Of a DNA stretch of 64,000 bases, positions 35,423 to 48,587 are shown piece after piece. Source of the DNA: Aaosphaeria pasadenensis (taxonomy: Eukaryota; Ascomycota; Dothideomycetes; Pleosporales); contig JAKLMB010000004.1 in the NCBI GenBank assembly GCA_022813625.1, forward strand, positions 248,001-312,000, written 5' to 3'. Position 1 is the first letter of the stretch; each line of letters begins with the position of its first letter. The position numbers and the translations under genes were made by a program. The notes under the pieces are model-generated. The model had not been told where the DNA came from. It searched no databases and saw only the letters and a program-made list of their open reading frames with translations.

Positions 35423-38400
35423 CTCATCATTTGGATTCGGTCACGAAACAATGTCGTCACGGACAATTGGACGCCACCTGTACACCAGGATCACCATCTC
35501 CCAAGTGGATTCATGGTCCGAACCTTCCCCATCAATACACTGAACTTCTATCTACCGCCTTCATCCGTTGCTGGTGCCTAGTATTTGACCAACGTCATCT
35601 TGTCTGATACATTTGGCATTGCATGACAGGCCAACAGCCTCGCGACACATCGGACCATACCATTCGGCGACTGTCAGAATCCGACAGCCTACACCTATTG
35701 CCAGCATCATTGAAAGTTTTGCACTCAAGACTAGTGCCGAGTATATCCGTTTCCTGCTTTGGCCTGCTGGAGACTTCGATGCATATACATCCTGATAATA
35801 CCAGTTCTATTGACTGCAGCCTCAGGTTTGAGCCTTCCCTTTGCATCAACAAGTCGATGATATGGTCGCTCCCTCGACTAGCGTGTTTTGGTGTGGCAGG
35901 AAAGTCTCTTGACAATATGCATCCTACTGGCAACGTGGTACGAGAACGTCGACCTTTTTAGGCTGTTGCAGTGTACCGAAATTTGGTCTATGCTCCTTGA
36001 ACTGTCTTTATGGAAGACCCGGTCGCCGAACAGCAGATCGCAATCGATCTCATGCTGGTGTCGTCCTACTGCTCGACATGACCGTGGCGTGGTTACGTTA
36101 TGCTCGTTCAAGCCAGCCAAGCTTAGAATTTGCAGCCTTTTCGCTGGATATCTCGTTGGCAAGGGAAGGCTCAGACTGTTGCTAAGATTGCAGGAAAGAT
36201 CGAGGGGACGTCTCGCGCTTCCATTACTTTCTAGAATGTTGCAGTGCATTGCATTTCCACCAGATATCTCAAATTATCGACTCGAGATGAACACTTGCTG
36301 CAAGATATTCACGTTAATGCACTGCAGGATCTCACCTGTGGCTGCAGCCTCGCGCTGATCAGCCGGAACCGAATACGACAGGCGTCAAAGGCTGTCTCCC
36401 CCAAGCTGCCTCATCATGTCGGTTGAATGCCATCCAACTTTGCGTGACTGACGTCGATCTGCGTCGCGTGTCGTCGCAGACATTGCCAATGGTATCTTCG
36501 ACTGTGCATCTCGATAATCTCAGTCAATTCGCTCAAATGCCCTAGGATCATTGATTTCAAATAAGTGCAATGCGCCGTATTCCACGAACTCGCTTCCAGA
36601 AGGCTCTCAATAATCTGTCAAAGCATGTCGAAAACCTATATTACAAAAATTTTACATCTGATTCTACGACACATTACTTGTGTGTTATTAAAGACGAGAA
36701 TGTGCAAATCGTACGATGCGGGGCTTGACGGAGATCGGTGTATGGCTTTTGAGGTGAACTGCGCTGTGTATTGCCCAGCTCCTGTTCCGTGATCCTCGCC
36801 ACCCTTTGTTCTTCACCCACCGCGCGTCGCAATTCTTGCAAACTCCGCCGGCTCGCCCCGGTAGCTATTCAAAGGAAAGATGTACGATATTGTCACCACG
36901 CACGTAACGACTTCCGCGAGATCGCGAAATGGAGGTTACATGGGTCGGGCGTAGAGACCGACAGCTCGGAACGCCCTTTCCAGGCAAGCATGATCGTCCG
37001 TAGGGACAGGGGTCCGTTTCAAGGGTCCTCGCCCGCGACGTCAGAGATTTCGAACTTTCTGCCCTAGGTTCATCATCAATGTCTTGCCCTGTACGTAGTA
37101 TGTACTCTTGTAGCGGTGTGGGCGACGGCGTTTAGCCGCCACCCTACCACACAGTACGTATCACGTTTTGCGGACAAAAACCCTGGTTTGTAAGGCTTCC
37201 GTAATTCAACATCTGTTCTTCTCTACGCGCGTTGGGAGTTTACTTCCCTCGGTAAGACGGATGCTCCGTTCTTTCGGTTTGATTTGCAACGGACGAAGCG
37301 GAACCTCAGCGCGCCGAAGGAGACACACCGTAGAGTTTCTCTGTCTCTTGTCCGCCTTCTTGCCTACTTGGCTCACCGGTGGTGCCATACCCTCCGTGCC
37401 ATTTGCAGAAGAATTCCTTTCATTGCCGTATCTGTAACTAGAGGTAGGCTTTTGTTTGTTGCAGTTATGCTTGTTACTGTGCGCTGTACAACGTGTTCGT
37501 TGTGACCCATTACCATTTTGGACAATGCTGTGAAATAGTAGCAGCTCGTGCTGCTTCTGCTCCCCTCTCCATTTCGCTTGCTCACCGGCCTTGTCCCCAC
37601 AAATGGACCTTCGCTGTTTGAATGTGGGGTTTGGTGTCCCCGTGGATAAGGAGGATTGAGATTACTGCATGCCATGTGGCGATATTGTTCGTTGTGTTAG
37701 GTCTCTGGAAAAAAGAAGGAAAAAGGAAAGCACGAATTTTGAAGGCGAAATTGGTTTTCTATCTACAACTAGCTAGGATTGTGTGTGTGTAGGGGTTAAT
37801 CGGTAGCACTCTATTTCCGCACTTCCAGATGTGCAACAAGCCAATGGGGAGAGAACGTTTGAAACTGCAGAAAGCGAGATGGAGGAGGAAATTCGTCACT
37901 TCGTCTAGGGCGGAAAAGAAGAGGAGGCCGCACCGAATGTCGTCGGTATCATTCGTGCGTATGCTCGTGCTCATAGTCCAACGTACGATACGAAGCATCC
38001 ACCAACCAAGGCTAGGGGGTGAGTCGCTGCTGCACCGTAGTGCGCAGAGGGACTGATGGTGAAAAGAAATGAGACAGTTCGAGGAGAAAGACAAATAAAT
38101 AGCAAAGCAATCCCATGTTAATATCCCAGTAGTGACCTTTTGAAAATGCCGCAAAAAGAAGCTTGCGAAGAACAGAACACTGTCGTGCTCCGGAAAACGT
38201 TCTGCAGCCCAATGCGAAGTGGGCAACGAGCGGACGTTTTGAACTAAAATCCAGTTATAGGTGAAAGGAGGGGCGGTGACGGAAGCAAAAACCCAAAACC
38301 AAAACAAACAAACAAACCAAAAAACACAAATAGAGAAGGAACAAAATGCAACGCTCGCTAAGACACGTGAGATGATAGGGTAAGATCGCCGAGAAATGTG

Positions 38401-38675
38401 AGTTGTGTTGAACCCGCCCTGCCGCGCCGCAACTCCTGAAGGGCTCAAGAGCATATAAGATAGGACCGTCTAGCCAGGAACGCCAAAAGCCTCAAGACAA
38501 CGTGGTATGTATGTCAAGGGAAGGACAAGTTGAAAGGAGCATCGCTTCGAACATGCAATCGCGACTAAGGATGAAGGTAACGAGTTTTGGATGCGGATGA
38601 GAATAAGTAATGGATGGTGGGGGGTGTAGGCGGAAGGTGAGGTGTTCTGAGATTCCCTCTACGGTAAAGAATATG
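35423..38675. other. Intergenic region; no convincing gene
   Basis: The stretch 35595-36430 has overlapping ORFs on both strands, none with a recognisable domain. It could be a decayed gene, but I cannot name it. From about 37.7 to 38.68 kb the sequence is probably the 3' UTR of the Rua1-type gene (minus strand). A 231-codon minus ORF there (37759-38454) has no domain and erratic composition. Confidence 0.5.
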
Positions 38676-41012
38676 TTATATCATGCTTGCAAGACTGTTG
38701 AGTGGCGGGTTCATCCTTATGCCAACAAGCTCAGGCTCGGAGACTTGTATTGCAGGGTTTGGTCCACCAGATGTTCCGAAATTGCCCATTGACTGTAGTG
38801 GTGAGCCGAATAGACCGACTATAGGTTCTTGCTTCGGCTGCATCTCTGAATAGGTGGTAGGCGGCTGCATGCTAGTGGGAGTGGATATCGGATACGATGC
38901 CGACGGCTGAGAGTGGGATAAGGACAAAGAAGTCGGCATGCCGACGTACTGCTGTTGCGGAGTACTACATGCAGTCGCAGCTGATGCGCTAGGCGTGGGC
39001 GTGGAATGCAGGTTGTGCTGTGCCGGCACCGATACTGCTGCGGGCTCTTGCGGTGCGTCTCTGTTGATTGGGTACGAGGACGACGTTGCCGAGGCCGATG
39101 ATGCAGCTCGAGCTCGCACAGTGTGGGTTTCACGGCGGCGTTTTGGGCCATCTTTTACTTTAGGATGCGTGTGACACTGACAGCTCATTAGTATCATTCT
39201 TTCAATTGGCATTTTCAAGTCCGACGAATCGAAGATAACGCTCGCAGGAATTCTATACGCACCTTGTATGCATGTCTAAACCACGTGGTCCCCTTCTTCT
39301 TACTGCTTACGAGCGCAATCCACTCGTTGCAGCTACCACAGAGGCCCTCCCATACATCGAGGTTACCTTCTGTCCTCCGTGTTCGTTGTGGTCCTTGGAA
39401 TGCAGCGCCCGTTGCGGCGCTGACACCATGTGTGAAGCTCTTGTCGTACCAGAAGGCGCTATTCTTGAGTACAAGCCATCGCCCTGGTTTGCAAAGTCCA
39501 CACCAACCCTCGCGCTTGTTGCCGTGGCCGCGAACCCAACGCGGAGTGTACAAATCTCCGGTGAAGCGAAGATCCTGCTCGTGGGGCACCATGTCAGGAT
39601 CCGAAGGATTCATGTCCGATTCCGGGGGATTACTGGGCTCCTCATGGAGTGAGGAGTATAAGTCCGGAGGGTCCGACAGGTCGGCAAAATGGGATGCGCA
39701 GCCACCATGACGATCCGCGTTACTTTGGAGGAGGCGAAACAGACCCTGGGAAGGAAGTGGACGAGGCACTTCGAGCTGATATGGTTGGTCATGAGATGAG
39801 AAGAGTGTGGGGTTGCTGGATTGAAGAGGATGGGGCTGTGAGTATAGGACATTTTGAGTCTGTAGTCCAAAACTGTGCATCGCACTTGACGGGTACGCCG
39901 GCATAGAATGATGCGGATTCAGTCTAGATCCATAAGGCGTGAATCTATCCTGCACCTGGGCCAGTGCGCGAGAGCTGACGGGTGTTGAAGTTGGTGCATG
40001 GCCTGTCGACCACCTCTTGAAGCGGGTGCTCTCCAATGTGTACGGCGACGATCGCACATTATTATGTGGCGCCGGTGACACTCGCGAGCGGCTTCCGCTT
40101 CGGACGACGTTATCGTGCTGAGGTCGCCGTGGTGAAGCGAGTGGTGACAGTAGGCTTGGCGCTGGCTCTAGGTTGTTCCACGCTTCACAGTCCGACGCGT
40201 ATGAAACGGCTTCGGACGAACCCAACTCTTCGTAGGTGGTCACTTCTGGAAGCACACCGCCAGTACTTGACATGGAAAACGACGATTCGGACAATCTTCG
40301 AGACGAAGTGGGGTTGAAATTCGTCAACTGATCGGCCTCCTGCTGTTCCATGCCGTGGTACTGCCTGAGGTCAATAATTGGCGTGTTCTCGTCGTGACCC
40401 ATCAGGCCTTGGTTGAACTCAGCCATATCTGGGTCCATGGAAGGGAATGCTTCCAGCTCTTCACATACTTTTTGCCCCCAAGGACCTATTTTCGTTAATT
40501 GGCTGCATTTCGGAGATAAGACAGACGTACTAGTATCGATGACACCGGGGAAATAGTCCGGTGCTTGAAGAGTTTCCGGACCGGAAATGGCATTGCGGAA
40601 GGTGGCGTTGCTCATGGCTGGAGAGTGCGAAGAGGTTACGTTGATTTTGGGTTGCCTTTGTTCATGGTCGTCTCTGCTGGCTGGCATGGCACCTCGTTGC
40701 ATTTGGTTATACGGTGAGTGGGTCTGTGGTACGGCCCACGTGGGATAGGGTGGTGAGGGTTTCGATTGTTGCTGAGGGGCATGTTGTTGCTGTTGCTGTT
40801 GTTGCGATTGACGCTGCAAATGGTGTTGCATTTGCATGTTGCCGTAAGGATACATCATATTTGGTGGCTGCTGTAACGTAGGTTGCGTGTGAGGAAATTG
40901 CCTATTAGTGGAAGACGTTGGTCGATATCTATATGCATCGTCAGCTTGAAGAGTCGCCAAGCGAAGAGGACGACATCTGAGGGTCTTACTGCTGGACCGC
41001 ATTAAATTCCAT
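38676..41012 (-). CDS. Rua1-C domain (DUF4451, PF14616-type) transcription regulator
   Basis: The first exon is 23 bases (41012-40990, MEFNAVQ), spliced with phase 2 over a 61-bp intron to 40928, then a long exon to 39263, then 39176-38676 after an 86-bp intron (GTGCGT/CAG). An extra 45-bp intron is likely inside the long exon (see findings). The protein has about 714-729 residues. The N-terminus is Gln/Pro/Met rich with a polyQ run, disordered and activator-like. The conserved domain near residue 500 contains GWCGLCKPGRWLVLKNSAFW, YDKSFTHGVSAATG, LCGSCNEWIALVSSKKKGTT and FRHAYK|CHTHPKVKD, with the CxxC/CxxC/CxH metal-ligand pattern. Relatives include Ustilago Rua1 (glycolipid regulator) and fission-yeast Meu26-type proteins, so a nuclear DNA-binding role is likely. 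A Ser/Thr/Pro-rich tail follows. Targets are unknown. Confidence 0.93.
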
Positions 41013-44000
41013 GTTTAGCCTCGTTTACTGTCGAAATCGACTGCAAGTGTGTGGCCAGTATAAAGCTAGGCGGGATGTTTGTTAGCAACCAGAACAGGCA
41101 GCTCATGACATCGTGGTGCATCCAGAATGGGCGACATGCGTCTGGCTGCGGCCATCCCGTGGGGTGGTCTGCCAACAGACGCAAGGGAGAGTCAAAGTGG
41201 GCAGATTGCGTTCAGTGGGACTTACAAGTTGTAATGGTGTCAATGAAAGATGTCTGCTCAAAAGAATGTGGCTAGTCGATAGCGTTGTGTGACTCGACTG
41301 AAGCTAAAGCTAGAGAGTTAAAGATATGGGTGTGTAGACAAAAGGAAGCCGTTGCAGAGGTAAGATTAAATGAATGTACGGAAAACAGAGTTCCCTTCGC
41401 AGCCAGCGCGGAGAGGAGCCCGCTCCAGTAGATAATAAAGGAAAAAGAATGAGATGGGATAGGAATATCGGGCTAGGGTTACAAAGAGTGACGAGGCCAA
41501 AGGAAAAGGAACGATAGCTTGAGGAAGAGGAAGACTATATGGATCAGCGCGGGTTCGCGGATTTCCGAGCTGCAACAATGATGAAGAGAGATGACATGTG
41601 GGAATGTTGACGCAAAGAACTACTGGCACTGGGTTTGAGGGCAGCTTCGAGAGACGCCTTGGCTGCAGAGATCTGGAACGGCGACAGCTTGGAGCAGAGA
41701 CGTTCACCCAAAGGAGCAGAGGACCGGGATGGTGTGGTGGAGGTGTGGAGCAAAGCCACAGGGCTGCTGGGGGTGTGAAGGACTTGAAAGGCGAGGGCTA
41801 TACCACATGTAGATGACTTTGTATGGCACTGTATGGCGATTGTAGGGCCCTGGCACTGCGGAGGGGCCTCATCTTACCCAAAACACGATCCGGCAAACTC
41901 GGAGGGGTCGTCTGAGGCCGTACAACTTGTAGCTCTAAGCAGACTCCCTTGCGAATGCGGCTGAGGCAGCAGTTTGGTCATGGTGCAGAGGAGGACGAAC
42001 CAATTGATCTTCGACCGGACATGGAGGAAGCCGGTTAAGAGAAGCAGAAACCATTTACGACAGTCCGGGGGGGAAGAGAGGAGGGGAGGAATGTCCTATT
42101 GGGACTCGAAACTACACGAGGATGGCAGTTTCAGGCCAACAATCCTAGACGTAGGCTCACGGGCTTTTCTCGATTGGAGGGTGACAGACTGGAAACGGAA
42201 AGGGCTGGAAGGATTTGGTAGATGGAATAGTATTAGTGTGAGTGTAGAAGATGTAGGAAGAGGGAGAGGTGTAGTAGACACGGTAGGAAGTAGGAAGAGT
42301 TTAGGAAGAGGAAGAGTGTAGGAAGAGAAGTGGTGGTCGGCCAGATGATGATACAGATTCGAAACGTGTAGGCCCCGCCCCAGAACATGAGACACCAACC
42401 AGACCCCTGCCGAAACCTGACGCTAAGGCTAAGCGAACCTCACTAACTGGACCTCGCCTACTCTCCTTCAACCTCTCCTCCTACTCCTCCTCTTCCCATT
42501 CACTCCTCAACGGTCAACGGTCAACCATACATTCACTCTCCGACGCGATACGACGCGACAATCGATGCCTACCAATCCTTTCCGTGAAATATAGCAACAC
42601 CTTTTTTCTCTCTCTAATTCTATTGACCGCGTCTCTCCACTCAACTCCACTCCAATCCACTCCATCGCCTCCCCCCCGGGAATCGGAGAAAGTTCCTCCA
42701 TCAATACCACCCTTCTTCCATCCCAACTGCGTGACGATGGATCTGGATGGCCGGAGAAGAGACCGTGTTTCCCGTCATCCACTCTTCCTCTCGCCCTGAA
42801 CACCACAATCAGAGAACGGAGACACACCGGACCTCAAATCACCTGGATCATCCCTTCCCTTCTTTCATCTGCCCCTCTCTTTCCACTTCCAAGTTCCCAC
42901 CCTCCTCCCTCGTCCCCTCTTGAGTAACCTTCGTCGTCTGCATCGCGCGTGTAGCCCGAGAGCAGATCTTGACCACTAAGTGCTCAGTGCACCACTCACA
43001 AGCAAGTGCTATCAATATACGCACCATCGTCATCATTCTCTTGTATGCCCTCATGTTTTCGGCACCCAACACCTGACAGGTTTCCGGGTGCCATGGCGTT
43101 GATATACACATCACTGCTCAGCTATACATAGCTATTGAATAACCCTTCAGGAGTAGAAATGAACCGCAGGGAATCAGTAGGCTGCCTACGATATCGACCT
43201 GCAGTACACCCACTACTACTATCTTGGAGTGGCCCATTACCCCACCGGATCATCTAACAATTACCTATCAACCCACCGTTGTACATAGCGCAGACTTGTG
43301 CGTTTGATCTTCCCTAGCCGGCACCCCGGGCACTAGCAGTGTGTCAAATCGTCCGTGACCGCTGTGCTGTGTAAGAACTCGCACGTAATGTTTTGCATGC
43401 AATACCAGCACGTCATGAAAACGCACATCGATTTTAGCCGCAGCCTGTAATTATAGTCCTCGATACTTCACACGCAACCACTTCGGATCTTAATCGTGCC
43501 CATTCGTCCAGTGTTAACTCAAACCTATATTTGTCAGTTGACTCTGCTTTCCGATGCGGAGCCTGTCTAGTCCACATCCGTTGCCGTGACCGGGGTGCAA
43601 GAAGCTAGAAAGTATGTTGTTCAGGCATGAACATCTGGGCACAGAAAGGTTTAGAGCTCAATTTGTTTGCGATTCAGCCACCATCATGCCACACCGCAAC
43701 GACATGGTGCATTGACAGGTTTGTGGCGAACTTGCAGATGCGCGCTCAGGTTCAACGCCTTTCCCGACCAGGCTTGCAACTTCAACATGGTGGTGTTGGC
43801 TCTCTAGGCACAGAGCAGCATCTTCTCCATCTGCATTAGCTTGACTGACCGGGGAGGTGTGAGGGCTTCATTTCGATAAGTTGATCGCCAGATCTCAAGG
43901 TTCATGGGTACGCAGTGCTCGCTGTTCTCCCTTGCTTCCAACTACTGCAGACCTCATCAGATGCGTCCTAGGATCTCAAGGTTTCCCCACAACCACCAGT

Positions 44001-45360
44001 CGGCCCTTCATTTGACCCCGTACAGATCACGCCTCATCTCTTGCAATCCCTCAGTACATATCCGCATTCTTTGCCTACCCACGTGTTCTGTCGCACGAAG
44101 CCGGACAAAAACAAATTGATGGCTTCTGCAGAGGTGTCCCGTTCTGGCATGGTAAGATTCCAATACTCGTCCCTCACCACCTGGACTGGCCAAAGGCCCA
44201 TTCTCGGCGAGTGCAAATGGAGCAACGACCTCAGCCGTGACCTTTGCTGTATCCCACGAAGGCCGCTTAGGGACGGCATACTCGTTCGCCAGACAAACTG
44301 TACCACCTGCCACGCAAGCCTAGATTACGTGCCTGGCAGATAATACTCAGGAACTCGATCGGAGAGACGCGAGCCATCCCTCCAAGTTGCGAGAAATCAA
44401 TACACAGCTGCCTTTATTGGTTTCTTGCCCAGGGTGCTCCGGCCGCCAGATTGACATATCATTCATTGAACATTCCAGACCCGCGGCAAGCTCGGGGTGG
44501 CATACAGCGCGCCGCACGCGCTGCTCCCGCCAACGGTACGCCCCGCCATCGTGCCAACGTGAGTGACAAGAGACACAAAGTCCCCCTCACTGAGCACGAA
44601 CGGGCGGCCACCCCCGAGGAATGTGGAAAAGCTTGGCCCTCATTTCCCGTTGGGATGGTCACACTGACTGGCATGACTAAGGCCACCTCAGCCCTAAAAG
44701 CTCACTTGCCATGGGCCAGAGAGGTCATGGTCGTGCTCAAGATTTGCGTAGGGTCTCCCCATGTTCGTCGAGACAGGATACATTCTCTTGGTCTGCAATC
44801 CACAGACGGCGTAGGCGTTTACGGTGGTCTACCCCGATATGTGGGGTGTAACCCCTGAGACCAATTTCACGGCAATATGAACGTCTGTATCGACATGATC
44901 TAGACAGAATGGGTGATCCTACAGTCTATGCAGGTCACTATTGACAAAATCATTGACGAACGGCTGCCAATTGTGTACACCGCGCCCATCAATTTGTCCC
45001 ACCTTCGCCTAACCGGCACAGAAGTCAGATGGCAGAAAGGGCCAGTCGTTCGTGTGACAGACAGTAATTATAGATGAGGTTCGCTGGGTATCATTAGCAT
45101 AATTCAGATCAAGCCAACAGGATGCAAAGCCGAATAGTCATATGTAGGATTGTACAGAACCCCAAGATATTTAGAAACTAACCCGTCAATGAAGGACCGG
45201 CTCGATTTCTTGGGCCCATTGACCATTTTAGACGTACAGTAAACAATTCATAACACCATCAGATATTGGGGAATCCGTCCGAACGCCATACCATAGACTG
45301 CATGAAGAGCCAGTGTCACGCAAAAAGCAGCGACACGGTTGATATTTTTTCACCGATAGC
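41013..45360. other. Intergenic region, no convincing gene
   Basis: A long upstream region of the Rua1-type gene, typical of fungal regulators, with a C+T-rich block around 42430-42840. No ORF here has a recognisable domain, and the ORFs around 44.0-44.9 kb overlap on both strands. Confidence 0.55.
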
Positions 45361-47117
45361 TCATAGCTTCCCAACCTTGACTTCGCAACCCCCGGTGAGA
45401 GTTTTGAAGGTCATCTCACTGTCGCCTTTTCCCTTCTTCGCTTCGACACGGCTTCCTAGACTGACATCCTGCTCCTCATGCTGTAGTTCGAGATCCCGGC
45501 CCTGTAAGTGCACGATGCCGCTCACGCTTCTTCCTTCCACGTGACCTTCCCACGATTGTGGATAGGTTAGATCAAGGGCACCTGAGACACTCTTGTGGGT
45601 ACTTGTCAACTTGGATATTCCAGTGGCGCTCTTGTTGTAGGGCGCTTGGAGCGTCACTGTCTGTGCCCCTGACGTCGTCGAAGTGTGCAATGTCGTTTCC
45701 ATGCCTCCGCCTCCTAAGGGCATGATGTCTGCAGTGATGAGGCCGGCAACGGACGTGATATTCGTAGATGATCCATGGATGAAGGTGCCATCGACAGTTC
45801 CGACCTCAGTGTCGATCTCGACCTGGTAATCCCGTTGTGGAATATTGTTCCTCTCGAAATCGGCGCGGAGACTGCCGGAGAGAGAGTGCGCTTTGAACAG
45901 TGCGGGCTTGGGGTTGCCTTGTTCTGCTTCTTGGGGGCGCACGTTGATATTCACAGAGCCGCTTTGCGTGTTGATGGCCAACAATTCGCGTAGATCATAT
46001 CTGCCACTGATAGATCCTGAAATAGTCTCGAGGTGCGTCTCCCGAGATCTCAAGTTCGAAGCATCAAGAGTGCCGGATGCTAATTTTATCGATGTGATGT
46101 TTGTGACGTTGAAGTCGACTCCACTGTGGATCTGCATCCCCAGGTGAACGGAATTGACGTTGAAGTTCTCCATCTCGACACCCGGGGCGACGTACACGAC
46201 GATGGCAATCCCCAGACAAGCCGAAAACTTGGGGTTAAGGCCATCGAACGAGTCTGCAGAGGAAGGATCGCCGACAGACAGACCAGACTCTGACCACTCA
46301 TATCTCACTTCGTTGATATCAACTGATGTCGAAGCTGCGTAGGATATTTTCGTCTGAACCGTTCCTGCAGGCTGTGCGTCTGGTGCTTTGACAACGTGTA
46401 CCCAGCCAGACACCCTCTTGTATTGCCCATGCAACTGGTGGATTGCCTCCTGGATATCGAGGCTCCGAATCGAGCCGAAGTCTCGTTCATCTGTCCGCGC
46501 ATTGTACTCTTTCCCGCAATGCTGCGGCCATCGGATGGGATAGCTCTCTTTTGGTGGTTTTGGTTGGGGATCAGGAGTAGGAACGACCGGTTTGGGCTCT
46601 GGCTGTCCAGCTACTGCCGACTCCGCGGGTTTGACGGGAGCCGCCGTTACGACAGTCGACTACAGGGTATCGGTCAGCGTCCTCAATTGCAACCGCAGCG
46701 GATGGAAATTGTACATACCTGTTTCTCGTCTCTCCGTGTCACTGCAGCAAGAATCGCGGCAAGTATTGCTATCACCACGATCGCTGAAACCACCTTGGCT
46801 AGCCTTCTCCTCGTACATTGCTCCCTCAAACTCTTTCTCTTCCCATCTCTAAACACATGCTCTGCACGTGGCCTCGACATCGACTGTCTCCCATCGAATG
46901 AAAGCAACCCCGCCTCCTCGTCCCCACTCTTCCTCGAATGCCATCCATGGGGCGTAGTTGCCTCCAGGTAGGACGGCGGTGGTGCTTCCTGTCCTACGAA
47001 GGAATCGAGTAATGGGGTCGAGTCCTCTTCGTACCTGGTTGCGCTTCGCAATGGCTCTCGGTGTGCGGTCACCTCGACCCTCACGCCCTTGTTCGCCGCC
47101 TCGGTGTCGATGTACAT
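45361..47117 (-). CDS. Type II membrane protein with DUF4097-like/adhesin-type beta ectodomain
   Basis: Two exons (47117-46719 and 46659-45361; GTATGT donor, GTAG acceptor, 59-bp intron, phase 0) encode 565 residues. There is no signal peptide. A cytoplasmic N-terminus of about 105 residues contains PPSY (PPxY), then a basic stop (RRRLAKV) and one TM helix (VVSAIVVIAILAAILAAV) followed by TRRDEKQ. A Pro-rich linker with repeated P(K/E)P units leads into an outer or lumenal domain with 'IKLASGTLDAS', 'TISGSISGRYDL', 'INTQSGSVNINV', 'AHSLSGSLRADF', 'KSVSGALDLTYP', 'RSVSGIVHLQG': regular SGxL/V strands of the bacterial-like putative adhesin (DUF4097) beta-solenoid type. This is a common but uncharacterised class in ascomycetes. 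The PPxY motif suggests control by a Rsp5-type ubiquitin ligase, which is inference. Confidence 0.83.
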
Positions 47118-48587
47118 GCTTCTCCTGAGTTGCGCCCTGATTACAAGGTTGTGAGATAGCAGGTGAACAGCACGGAACCACCAATCGCCCTCAATAGAAC
47201 CAAAAATTGAAGATGTTGGTGTCAGAAATGGTAGCGATTTTTCGCTTGCGAATGTCAATGCGAATGTCAAATTCGTCCTAACTTCTCGTCGACCTGCGGA
47301 ACGCAGACAATAGTATAGGCAAAAGGGCTTAATTAATCAAATGCAAAGGAAGACAGCAGTAGCGCGGCAGGCACCAAGTTCCAGCCCATTATTATATGAT
47401 ATCAATCCAGAAGTCAAGAAAACACAAGCATCAATATTCCAAGAGTTTCTCCTGTCCTGCCCAGCCAAAGGAGATATAGAAAAAGGCTTAGAATATGTTT
47501 GAAGACTAGGAATACTTTGCCGCAGTTGGTTGGGCACTTGGTAGCTTCACGAGACTTGATGCCAGAATTGTTTCGGCGGCGGAAACACCAGTTGTTTTAA
47601 CTGTCTAGCAGGGGTGGCGGGATGGCTAATCTTCATCACAAAAACATCGCACGAATGTCAATAATGGGGTTCGTCGTGATGGTGAATTAGCATAGATACT
47701 GAATGTGCGGTACGGACCGTTGAACAAAGCCATACGGGCTACTTTCGAAGCGATTATGAATATGCAAAGGCATGCACAGGCATATAGAGTTAGGAGGTAG
47801 ATGGTGATGGTCTGCATGCCTCAGGCTGTTTTGAGCTTCACTACAAGTGTCGGACCATGACGCGCACTAAGCCGGTTTAGGGAAGCTGAGGGGGAATTGA
47901 TCGACACCCTCCCAGGCGAGGCCGGGAGAAGTACTGTACGCGTGACTGTTATTCTCCCTTGATATCCTTGTATAGAGAGATATGTTGAGCTTTTGAAGTC
48001 CCCTATCAGGACTAAATATCGTAAAGCATCGCCAGAGATCAGAGAATGCAAAGGACAAGACGTTGAGTCCAAGTCAGGAGGTTCGACATACCTTCCACAC
48101 CATCAGGCCTTCGTCTCGTACTGTAGGCCAAAGTTTGTACAGGTATCCTGTTCTGATGCTATTATAGAGCAAGAGGATGAGTATGCTTTATAAAGTCTTA
48201 GTCACCTTCCCCGGAACATCTTCTAAATGCTTCGATGCGTCATATTCGGCCGATAACTTGGAGATTGGATTGTGTTATCTTCAGACGCAGTCACTTGACT
48301 AAGTAAATTATTGTTCACAACTATCCAGGTATCTCGTAGATACTCAAAGACTTATGGTTCCCAAGCAGCCCTGCAGAATAAGCCTCGGGTGGCGGGGGCT
48401 GAGAGCTGCATCTATGCGTATGCCCCAGCTGGCATGCATAGCACAGCCTGGCACAGCTGTCATAGAGCAACAACATTGAGGGCAGAGATATATACAGTTA
48501 TTTCCAAGTTCAACACAATGTGATCATGCATTCCGCATCTTGCCTGGGATTTTCCACACCAAGAATCCTCCTCCTTGCGCCGCCGAA
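47118..48587. other. Divergent intergenic region, no gene seen
   Basis: This 1.5 kb separates two divergent genes (type II membrane protein and NLR). The small ORFs lack domains. Confidence 0.55.

Noticed and set aside
35595..36358. Overlapping ORFs of 110-156 codons on both strands, possible pseudogene
   Set aside because: No motif recognisable in any frame and no splice-consistent extension; kept only as a remark on the intergenic region.
37759..38454. Minus-strand ORF of 231 codons with hydrophobic stretches
   Set aside because: No domain, odd composition rich in Trp/Phe/Cys/Ser, and position just downstream of the Rua1-type gene on the same strand point to a chance ORF in its 3' UTR.
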